64,000 bases of DNA from Lunularia cruciata (Eukaryota > Streptophyta > Marchantiopsida > Lunulariales > Lunulariaceae). The notes beneath the pieces were generated by a model. That model searched no databases. It was not told the origin of the DNA and was given only the letters and a program-made list of their open reading frames with translations. Each line of letters begins with the position of its first letter. Within the stretch, counting starts at the first letter, position 1. The stretch lies in NCBI GenBank assembly GCA_948567375.1, contig OX419758.1, forward strand, positions 19,535,001 to 19,599,000, in the 5' to 3' direction. A program made the translations under genes and the position numbers. Below are positions 55,740-64,000 of this stretch, in pieces.

Positions 55740-56700
55740 CCCCTCCAAGAAACCCATGACTTACCAATTGTTGGTCACATGGGTGTGGACAAAACCTTGG
55801 GTACTCTCCAATACCAATGGTGGTGACCCAACATGACACAAGATGTTTGAGAGTTTGTCCAATCATGTGAGAGTTGCCAATGCAACAAGGCCAACAACCA
55901 AAAACCAAGTGGACTCCTTCAACCACTCCTTGCTCCATATGCTTAATGGAAACACATGAGCTTGGATCTCATCATGTCCTTGCCCAAGATGAAGCAAGGT
56001 CACACAATGATTGTGGTGTTTGGGGATAAACTTAGTAAGAAAATCCATTTGGCACCAACTTTTGATATTGTGGATGCTCCAATATTGGCACAAATCTACT
56101 TCAACATTGTCTTCAAGCATCATGAGATACCTTGTGTACTCATCTCCAACTATGATCTTTGATTCATTGGAAGATTTTGGCAAGCACTCTTCCAAATACT
56201 TGGCACCATGCTTGTTTTGCCCATGGCCTGCCATCCTCAAACTGATGGACAAACTAAACATGCAAATTGCATCTTGGATGATATGCTTTGTGCCTTCATC
56301 AATATCCACCATCACAATTGGGATGAATATCTTGTACTTGCAAAGTTTATATATAATAATTCCAAATAAGCAAGCACCAGATACTCTCCTTTCTTCCTCA
56401 ATTTTGGCTAAGATCCACTTGTTCCAGATTCCTATCTTGCTCCTCCTCCATCTCATGTCCCTCATACTTCCACCTTCTTGACCACCATATCCCAATCCTT
56501 CCAACAAGCCAAATCTCATCTCCTTGTTGCTCAAATTTGGCAAAAACAATATGTGGACCATCATTATCAGGATCTCACCTTTCATGCTCTCCTCTAGTAA
56601 CTAATCCCTTCCACTTGAACCCAAGTTTGTAAACTTGCCTCTAATTGGATAAGACACTTTGATGTCACCTAAATCATCTCTCTTGTTGCTTATCTACTTG
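55740..56700 (+). pseudogene. Element A integrase relic
   Basis: Zinc-binding region HDLPIVGHMGVDKTLGTLQY and CESCQCNKANN (about 55,755-55,895). Core: HMSLDLIMSLPK (first Asp present), LSKKIHLAPTFDIVDAPILA (56,030-56,090), PCVLISNYDL (second Asp region, with N preceding YD), and CHPQTDGQTKHAN (Glu replaced by Lys, about 56,236-56,272). C-terminal KSHLLVAQIWQKQYVDHH-like and VCKLASNWIRHFDVT (about 56,505-56,670). The 240-codon minus-strand frame 56,585-55,863, the longest in the window, is an antisense shadow. Confidence 0.9.
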
Positions 56701-56869
56701 TCTTGCCTTGTCATATGCGCATCCACCTTGTCTTTCATGTTTCCAAGTTGAAATCCTTTGTTCCTAACCCATCTTCTTTTTCCTCTCGTGTCCAATTTCC
56801 TCCTCCTCCCATCCATATCAATGATCATGAGGCATACAATGTTGATTGTATCCTTGCACATTGCCATAT

Positions 56870-56980
56870 TCAACAAGGCCATTGATAACATACAAAATAC
56901 AAGGTCCTTTGGAAAGGGTATCTCCTTCATGCTGCTACATGGGAGCCTCTATCTCATCTCCAAAATGAAATAATGGCCAT
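56870..56980 (+). pseudogene. Chromodomain of element A
   Basis: At the end of pol the frame reads YKVLWKGYLLHAATWEP then LSHLQNE (from 56,898). YkVkWkGy...aTWEP is the chromodomain signature of chromovirus integrases, which binds methylated histone H3 and steers integration. It follows FHVSKLKSFVP (about 56,737-56,770), the usual linker. Confidence 0.88.
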
Positions 56981-57024
56981 GCAAGAGTTTAAAGTTTCAA
57001 TGGCAATGAGCACATCACCAACTA

Positions 57025-57038
57025 GTAGCGGGGGAATA
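57025..57038 (+). promoter_or_regulatory. Polypurine tract of element A
   Basis: gtagcgggggaata directly precedes the 3' LTR; a G-rich purine run is the normal plus-strand priming site. Confidence 0.8.
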
Positions 57039-57449
57039 TGTAACAATATGGAGTTTAGTGATGAAGTTAGTTAGCACTAATAATGTAGCAAATAAGCCAA
57101 ATTAGCCTAGAATAGTCTATAAGTATCTAAGAAGCTTCTTGAGAAGCTTTTGGCTAGCTTAGCTTGCACCCCAAGTAGGTAGCTTCTAGAAGCTTCCAAC
57201 TAGCTTAACTTGCATGCAAAGTAGATGGCTTCTAGAAGGAAACTTCTTGAGAGGCTTCCGAATTAACTTGGCTTGCATTCCAAGAAAGTGGTTCAAGGAC
57301 ACTTCTTGAGAAGCTTTGCAAGAGCCTTGTATGCTCTTTATAAATACCATGGCCAAAGCTCATGCTAGGTATTGGGAGTTTCATACACTCAAGTATCCCA
57401 ATGTGATCTTCTATTCTCCTATTTTTGTCCTTGGTCTTGGTCTTTTATA
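57039..57449 (+). repeat. 3' LTR of element A
   Basis: Starts tgtaacaatatgg, ends cttttata; TATA-like tataaatacc at about 57,340-57,349. Followed by tgtag, the target duplication partner of tgtgg at 51,841. Confidence 0.95.
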
Positions 57450-57454
57450 TGTAG

Positions 57455-58260
57455 TGAGTTTGTAAGTACGATGAAGATCTAGGTTGAGACCAAGTTTTGG
57501 CAACCAAGGAATCAAAGCACTTGGCTAAGAGCATAGCTTCTTCTAAATGTCTAAGCTTGTGCATGGTTACTTCAAATTTGGTACATGATGTCAAGTCTTC
57601 ACAAACCAATCTAAAGCTTTACTTCCTAATATCTTTGGAATTTTCATCATTGTATTTTGGAATTTAGTAATGTAGCCCCTCATAAAACCAATCTACCTTC
57701 ATTTTACCAATCTATTTTGTGCAACTTGTGCAATATTCATTGGTTGAAATCTCCTAATTATTTCATTGTTGAATTCTTCCTATGTCTAGATTGGAGCAAC
57801 AAATTGCCATTGAGCTTTGCTCTACCTAACATTTCCACCATAGTTTTTCCACTTCATCTAATTGGCTTGAAGCCAAGAGGATCCATCTCTATTCATCTAA
57901 AATCTTCAAAGTATCACTCACAATCAAATACAAAGTTCTCCATTACAATCTTTAAATTATTACCTTCAAATTGTTTATGCTTTGGAAAACACACTCAATC
58001 TTCTTCTTCTTGGAAAGTTGCTCTTTCTATTTAACTACTATCATTGACTCTTGTAACCTCTCTCTATCAACAATCAAGTAAGATGCTTTGTTTGTTGTTG
58101 CATAGCAAAGATAACTTTGGGTATTATCGCTATGACTATTACAACTCTACAAACTACTTACTCACAAATTTTTAGGTTAATACATAAATGCAACACATCT
58201 ATTACTCTCCTGAAGTTAAAATTTTGAAGGATTGATGGTTCATCAAACAAGGTGATCACA
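57455..58260 (-). pseudogene. Element B gag relic (right of the nested element A)
   Basis: The reverse complement parallels element A's 52,640-53,150: ggagaactttgtatttgattgt / ggagaatttgtgtttgacta; tctcttggcttcaagccaatt-like words; gtaaccatgcacaagc / gtaactatgcaagagc; tttgattccttggttgc in both. The homology carries straight across element A to 51,840 and beyond, which proves the nesting. The plus-strand frame 57,657-58,034 is an antisense shadow. Confidence 0.85.
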
Positions 58261-58399
58261 TTCAGATACATTTGACAAAATTATGATGAACTCTGAAATG
58301 ATTCTTTGGTAATACATGGATATAAAAATCCCAATGGTTTGAATCAAATAGATTTGGTGGTCCATAGATTCCATTCATCTTACTCTTGCCTTCAAAAAT
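58261..58399 (-). other. Leader and primer-site region of element B
   Basis: Minus strand: ggaatctatggaccaccaaa matches A's ggagtttatggaccaccaag just 3' of the primer site. The primer site itself is not clean (ggcaagagt, about 58,383-58,391). Confidence 0.55.
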
Positions 58400-58762
58400 A
58401 AGATGGATGGAATCTATGGAGAGACCAAGGAGAGATATAGGAAAATGGAAAGTCATATTGAAAACTCTCAATTGAGGGAACTCTAAATGCCTAGTGTAAC
58501 CCTAGCTTTGATATTTCTAAGCAACTTGGGTACCAAGCTATTTATATAGGGTTGGACTAAGAGGATAAATGGGAGTAATACACAAGGATAAGGAATTTTG
58601 TGAAGAAGATATTTCTTCAATTCTTTGGAACTACCACCCATGCATTACCAATTCCTAGTATGCAATGCCCATATACTTTTATTATCTTATTTTTTCAAAG
58701 AAGATAATAATGGGATAGATTTGCTAAAAAAGGAGAATCAATCCTATTCTAAGTATGTTACA
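58400..58762 (-). repeat. 5' LTR of element B
   Basis: Minus-strand start TGTAACATAC at 58,762, TATA-like tatataaatag near 58,533-58,543, end region with ttttcctatatctctccttgg (tttctctccttgg in A). Related to the LTRs of A and C1. The inner end is approximate. Confidence 0.6.
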
Positions 58763-61536
58763 TCATCTTGATTGCATTATGAGTATTTTCTACAATCATA
58801 ATCACATTTTGAGTATGTTTCATTATCAATTATTTGACAAGGTTCCACTTGTACAAGCCACACTAACAAAGGAGGAATTTTGAGCAAGAAAAATAAAGAG
58901 AAGGAGAGCATAAGGGTGACAAAGATGAAAGCAAAAGTGCAGATCTCAAAATAGGAAAAGGGTTTGAAGAGGGAAGATGACACTCATAACTTTTTTGTAG
59001 GATCTTTCCAACCATACAAAACTTAGGAGCAAATCCTTTGAAGTGAAGGAGAGATGTAGATTGGTAAAAATTGTAATCATAGCATTGCTATGAATGAGAA
59101 ACTTTGCATGAAATTTGAAGTTAAAAAGCACCTACATTGTAAGAAAATGAGGTCAAAGGTATAGAAGCTTGGAATAAAAGAAAGGAAAGCAAAATCTAAA
59201 CATCTCCACTAAATTTATTTAGAATTAGCAAGAGTTGAGAAGATAACTAAGGAGGTAAAAGAGTATAATAAGAATGCTTAGTGAGATAAATGTTCAATCT
59301 TACATGAGTTACATTCTAGATCCAAGATTCTATGTACTAAATTACAACCCTTCTAGTTCAAATTAAAATAATAGTGATTAATATTTTGCATTCTAATATG
59401 GGAATGAAATTCAGCCTTTTGTGATAAGAATTAAGCACTAGAACTCTACACCCAGAAGATTAGAAAGTATATATATATCTTATGTTGTCTTATGTTTCCT
59501 TTTAAAATCAAGTATTGCTTGGTTAGATTTGCCTTGAGGTTGATTATTTGCAGAGGTAAGGATTGATTTGCATTACAAGGAGTTTGCTTGTAGGCTTGTT
59601 GGAGGCAATGGGTTTACAAGGATTTCCTTGGTGTTTGCTCAAGGCTTCACTTGGGATTTTTCTTGAGGTGTGATAAATGCAAAGGATTTAGTCAAATATA
59701 AGGAGGATCACTTGAGGCACAACAAGAGTTTGTTGGATGCAATGAGGTTTGTTTAGGGGAGTGTGTTTGTTAGGTATATATGGAATTTTTTGGATGTAGT
59801 TGATGTTTGTTGGAGATTATTATGGGAAGGGTAGTTTGTTGTGGTTTCTTCAATATGAGGACTTTGGTAAATGGGAGCAAAAGCAATTTGAAGAACAAGG
59901 CATCTAAAATCCACTAAGTATGGAACCAAGAATTCCAAGCATAACCCTACGCAAATCAAAATATTTTCAGAATTTTAGCATAGCTTGTATCCATTATGGT
60001 TGCAAGGATTGACAAATGGGACAGGAAGTACAAACTTATGTCCTTTAAACACCAAGAGAGCCCAATATGCACAATTTTTGGCTTCAAAGTTTCTACCACT
60101 AGAAGGATGGAAATAGCTAAAGGAAATATCAAAGCTTATACTTCAACCTTGTATTGTTTCTACACAAAACTCCATATGCATGCATTCCATTCTGTACCAC
60201 TTTTTTGTGAAATTAGAAAGAGAAAAGAAAAGAAAACCATTTTGGTAGAATTCACTACTCAATTGCCAAGTAGTTTCAACTCAACTAACTTGATGAGTAC
60301 CACATACAAAGATGAGAAAATTGTCACCAACATTGTTAATATTGCCAATAGTACTAGCATAGAACTGCCTAAATTTTTTACCTCAAACCTAACTTACTGA
60401 TTGACAATGTTATAGCACCATAGAAGGTTTAGGAAGAGTACTTGATGCTTGATGGAGCCTTTCTTGCCCTAAAGTTTTGACATTGGACCTAACACTCTAA
60501 GTGTCAATGCTATAGCACCAATGAATGCTAAGGAAGAGTAGTTGATACTTAATAAGAGGGAGATTCTATGGTCCATGATAGGAGTGCTAATGTTCCAACC
60601 TTTTATGTAGATAATAATGGTTTTAGCAAACAACTTTAGCACAATAATCATAAAGGCATCCTCAATATAGATTAGAAGGTGGCTACTAGAAGTGTGGTTG
60701 CCATTTTCCTTTATTCAAGCTTACATGTATAAGCTACTTGATTCAAGCTCAATACTCCCACAAAAAAACATTTTATTCTTTTGATAAGATTTTTACGATT
60801 AGTTCTTAGTTAGTTTAGTTTTGCATTGTGGTTGCATTTTGGTTTCAAATTGTTTATTTTGTGCTACAAATCAACTCTGGAGCTTTAGTTGGTGTGTGCT
60901 TCTGCATTCTATGTAGATCTAACTTTAAATGTTTTGAAATAGTATAAGGAAACTTAGACACTCCCAATGATCTAGATAAAGCTTAAGTTTGCCCACTTTT
61001 AGGGGCCAATGCAATGATTTTCAAGCTTCATGGCATGTTTTTTTTATGTTAAAACTCTTATAACATGCATCTATATTTGTAAAAATTGAAAGTTTTGTTA
61101 GTTTAGCTCGAGAGATTCTAAACTTATATATAAATATACAAAGTGTGCTAAATTTTATAAATAGGAATAACTCTTCATAGTATAGTAGAAGGGTGAATAA
61201 TATCCTTTGATATGGCATCCTCTAAATTGGTATCTAGTGGAAGTCACTCTACTCTAATTTTCTCTAGTGTTGCATCAAAGTGTACAATGATGGGTCCATT
61301 ACTCTAGAAACCTCAACTCTCAATGTGATCCTCCTCTCTTCAAGCCTCAAGCCACTTAATCTCCTTATATGCATATCCAAATGGGAGTGTGGGTGGGAGT
61401 GTGAGAGCATTTGAAACTCATGTTTTCCAAGCAACAATGTCATATTGGATATCATCATACTAGGCTCTTCCTTATGCCTTCTATGCATATAAGGTTTCAT
61501 TTGTGTCACCTAAGATTTCATCTGTATACCAATAGG
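58763..61536. other. AT-rich sequence without a recognised gene
   Basis: The only long frame is 59,996-60,400 (+, 134 codons, Lys/Thr/Ser-rich, KWDRKYKLMSFKHQESPI near the start), which matches no family I know. An imperfect direct repeat (atagcacca-gaa-g-ttaggaagagtacttgat / atagcaccaatgaatgctaaggaagagtagttgat) lies at about 60,412-60,450 and 60,511-60,550. A short (tata)n run lies at 59,469-59,479. The minus-strand helical frame 61,509-61,264 (RRLSGLRLEERRITLRVEV) adjoins solo LTR F2. Confidence 0.4.
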
Positions 61537-62126
61537 TGTAATACCATTAGCTAGATATAATATCTAAATGTGAAATTGGCTTGGTAACATCTAGAAGGAG
61601 TTATATACAATGGAATAAGTAGATCAAATAGAGGTATCACCAAAAGAGTACTTCTATTAACAGGGCAAGAGCAAAAAACACCGTGAAAACTTCAAAGTTA
61701 ATTTTGGAACCCTAAATGGATCTATTAGGCCTTGAAAATGGAATGAACCCATCCCTTAAAGGATAAAAAGGGTTGCCTTCTCCTCCATTGATTGTCTTAT
61801 TAATAGCTTTCCAATTTTACCTCAACTTTGCAATTTTGAGCTTCATATAGGAAGATTCTCTAAAGATTCCCTCCAATCATACTTCTTTGACCAACCAGAT
61901 AGGACAAGGACTAACATGTCACTCATCCATGTAACTAATCTAAGGGTGTAGCTTGTTGACATGTCACCAATTAATGTATTTGATCCAATGATGGAGCTTC
62001 CTTGGAGGAAATCCTTTTTGTTATGTAATAAAGACAAGGTGCTCCTTTGGGGCACTTGAGTGTTGAAGATTTGTGTTTATTCTTTGGTTTTTTTCTTGGA
62101 GGTTCTTCTATCCTCAAAATATTACA
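61537..62126 (+). mobile_element. Solo LTR F2 (590 bp) with perfect 5-bp target duplication
   Basis: Starts TGTAATACCA, ends AAATATTACA. Flanks atagg at 61,532-61,536 and atagg at 62,127-62,131. Same family as F1 (29,588-30,146, minus). No second LTR or internal region, so a solo LTR. Confidence 0.93.
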
Positions 62127-62131
62127 ATAGG

Positions 62132-63150
62132 TGGAGCCTTAGAATTTTGGATCTCTAACCCACTAGTTTGAGTACTACAAGTGATATTCTCTATATTGTT
62201 GGTCCGAGTCTTGTAAATAACACTCTTTATATAATTGATCTAAGTCTACATACATACTTGTATCTCTATATCCTTTGACTCCTCATAAGCTCTTTGGGTA
62301 TCATCTAACAATTCCCTAATAAAAGTAAACTCTCTCAAGTGAAACTCCTCATCAACCCAATACTCATTTGCTAGTGTTTCTCTTTGGGACACTAGCCTAT
62401 CTAACTCACCCAATCTTTCTACCCATATACTAATATGTAGAAATTTTTTATAGTAAAAAATGAATGTATTAGATGTAGTAAAAAATAAATACAAATATGA
62501 AAACATGTAGTTTTCAAAAGTACTCTCTACACTACTCTCACTCACCTCCTCACCATCCTCCTCCTCTACCTCATGGACAAAGACTTCCTTCTCCTTTGTA
62601 GTGCTATTATATATTAACTTATCTCTTCCATTAATTCACTTTTCAAGAAGAGATACTTGAGAAATTTTCCTATAAATGATAGCTTGAACCCTCTACCATT
62701 TGAGTAGCAAAATTGCTTTTATAATAATTCCAATTCAACCTCAAAAATGGGAAATATCATCTCTACCCAACCATAATCCTCTCTAGACCTCTTTGTTTCA
62801 GTCTTCACATTCAACACAAGATGCACATGCACCAACTTAGGTTCCTAAAGGGTATGATTAGTGAACTCATCATATAGAAAATGATTCTCCATGTTGGATA
62901 TACACATTGCCATGTGATCTTGCATGGGAAACCAATCCTTCACCCGATGGTAAAGAACCAACCTCTTCTTTCTTGTACTCCCACTTTGCAAAGCAAAAGT
63001 CTCTCTTGTGCCTCTATATGTCAAAGTAAAAAATCTCCCAATAGTGCTCATGATGTATGTATTTGCATCCAATATGCTCACAAACTTTGTATAGAAATAA
63101 AATTGGGGGAAGATAAAAGAAAGTATACTTAGCAAAAACAACAACTTACT
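62132..63150 (-). pseudogene. Unrecognised minus-strand coding relic interrupted by F2
   Basis: 63,144-62,845 contains YRGTRETFALQSGSTRKKRL and YHRVKDWFPMQDHMAMCISN; 62,545-62,246 contains ERLGELDRLVSQRETLANEY and FTFIRELLDDTQRAYEESKD, strongly helical. Further helical minus-strand sequence appears beyond F2 (61,509-61,264), so F2 may have split one ORF. The family is not recognised; a transposon protein is likely but unproven. Confidence 0.4.
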
Positions 63151-63199
63151 ACTTCAAAAGCAAAACACAAACTTATTGCTGAACATACATAAAAATGAA

Positions 63200-63420
63200 T
63201 AGGGTTATGAGGTTTGTTTGCTAAGGAATGGGGTTTGCTTGTGGAGTGAAGGAGTCACTCTCTCAAGGTCAGGTTTTCTTGTATGAAGAGATGTAAGAAG
63301 AGGTTTGCTCATATGAAGGGAGTGAGGGGGGAGTTTGCTTGCTATGTGTAGGTTTGTTGGCAAAGGATGAGGTTTGCTAATGGATAGAATGAGGTTTGCT
63401 CACAAGAAGGGATAGATTGT
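63200..63420 (+). repeat. Degenerate minisatellite of gaggtttgct words
   Basis: gaggtttg(t/c)t or close variants recur at irregular 25-45-bp spacing (near 63,210, 63,230, 63,302, 63,333, 63,350, 63,369 and 63,392), linked by ggagtgaagg/gaagggatag-type spacers. A similar word family appears weakly at 59,560-59,790. Confidence 0.6.
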
Positions 63421-64000
63421 AGCAACAAATTTTTTGTGTGAACCAAATTTCTAATTTTAGAGATTAGTGTGGGATTTGTCTAACAAGAAGGATGTGCCAA
63501 GAAAACATAGTAAGGAAAACAAAGAATATAGAAAAGAGAGAATTGAATTGAATTGACTAGAAATTAAATGGAATTACTCATATTTGGGCATAAGTATTCA
63601 ATCCCAAAGCACCACTTCAACTTCAACTTCAACTCCAACACACCTAAGTCTTCATCCCAAATAGACTCCATAAAATTTCTCACTTGATTCTTTTTTGACC
63701 AACCCCACTTTATATATGTAATGTGGTACACAATAGAATGGAACTCAATCAACCAATATACTCCTTGAAATTCCTCCAAAAAATGGAACTCTATCAACCA
63801 ATGTCCCTTTTGAAAATTTTCAATTTTTAGTATATCCCACACCTTCTCATAGTCTCCAATTTCATTGGCCATGTTTGCTTTGCTGTCAAATGTTGCTTTT
63901 CTATCAAATGCTTCCCTCCTTCCTCTTCTTTCTTGCAAACTTCCTCCACAAGCAACTCTTACAAACTTTTACAAAACTAAATCTCTCTCCTTGGGCAAAT
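63421..64000 (-). other. Unrecognised minus-strand frame at the window end
   Basis: A 124-codon stop-free minus-strand frame (63,938-63,564) begins MQERRGRREAFDRKA and contains a short internal duplication (HWLIEFH and YWLIEFH, about 63,800-63,730). No family is recognised. The window ends 62 bp beyond its start codon. Confidence 0.35.

Larger units (their letters stand above)
51846..57449 (+). mobile_element. Element A: chromovirus-type Ty3/gypsy retrotransposon, complete in structure, decayed in coding
   Basis: 5.6 kb with LTRs of 400 and 411 bp, tRNA-iMet-type primer site, gag, protease, RT, RNase H, integrase, chromodomain, polypurine tract. The 5-bp target duplication is tgtgg (51,841-51,845) and tgtag (57,450-57,454), one mismatch. 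By eye the LTRs differ at about one position in eight, so the insertion is old. It interrupts element B of the same family in opposite orientation: B's gag (57,455-58,250, minus) reads directly on into B's zinc-knuckle region left of 51,841. The chromodomain puts A in the chromoviruses; the clade within them was not determined. Confidence 0.95.

Noticed and set aside
55863-56585. The longest open frame, 240 codons on the minus strand
   Set aside because: It is antisense to the integrase relic of element A, whose domain words and flanking structure are on the plus strand; no family is recognised in the frame.
59996-60400. 134-codon plus-strand frame as a possible host gene
   Set aside because: No recognisable domain, splice context or conservation evidence; kept only as part of an unassigned stretch.
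1-64000. CRISPR array, tRNA or rRNA gene, or plastid or mitochondrial insertion
   Set aside because: No regularly spaced identical repeats, no tRNA-like cloverleaf or rRNA segment, and no organellar gene words were noticed on either strand.

Overview
The window reads as nuclear DNA of a land plant with a large, repeat-rich genome. It is AT-rich, and CpG is scarce in nearly all transposon sequence, with TpG/CpA in its place, as expected of long-methylated repeats. LTR-retrotransposon relics are nested in one another, and I find no convincing host gene, tRNA, rRNA or organellar block. The mix (Ty3/gypsy with tRNA-iMet or tRNA-Asp type primer sites, solo LTRs, a degraded non-LTR retrotransposon) fits a gymnosperm such as a conifer best. 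A fern or other large plant genome cannot be excluded from sequence alone.

Layout. 1-3.7 kb: broken gypsy RT/RNase H/integrase (+), followed by unrecognised and coiled-coil remnants to about 7.5 kb and a C/T-rich block with short duplications. 9.7-10.7 kb: a truncated integrase of the chromovirus family that recurs at 52-57 kb. 11.6-21.7 kb: two gag relics with zinc knuckles lie tail to tail, each preceded by LTR-like sequence and then a coiled-coil ORF family; the right-hand one is interrupted by a 676-bp solo LTR (E1) with a perfect 6-bp target duplication. 22.3-37.1 kb: LTR and leader copies of a further family (C); one leader copy is split by a 10.9-kb element (D).

Element D (25,752-36,684, minus strand) is the highlight. 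Its order is LTR, gag with a CCHC knuckle, aspartic protease, a C5-cytosine DNA methyltransferase (DNMT) domain, reverse transcriptase, RNase H, integrase, a PHD finger, LTR. Methyltransferase motifs I, II, IV (with the catalytic PC), VI and a motif-VIII-like block can be read. The domain is broken by an inserted solo LTR (E2), and a second solo LTR (F1, perfect TSD) sits between the DNMT and RT. DNMT-bearing retrotransposons are known from charophyte algae and dinoflagellates; I know of no description of this DNMT plus PHD arrangement in a genome like this one.

37-51 kb: low-copy-looking sequence with two CpG-retaining pockets (38.6-41.1 and 45.6-46.5 kb), non-LTR retrotransposon RT fragments (41.1-43.4, 46.9-47.3, 47.5-48.3 kb) and another family-C leader. 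51.8-57.4 kb: a structurally complete but decayed chromovirus (A: LTRs, primer site, gag, protease, RT, RNase H, integrase, chromodomain, polypurine tract, LTR, near-perfect TSD). It is inserted in opposite orientation into an older member of its own family (B). 57.5-64 kb: the rest of B, a second solo LTR of family F with a perfect TSD, and unassigned AT-rich sequence.

All coding features are inactivated by stops and frameshifts. Boundaries marked approximate were placed by reading homology by eye; no alignment or database search was run.
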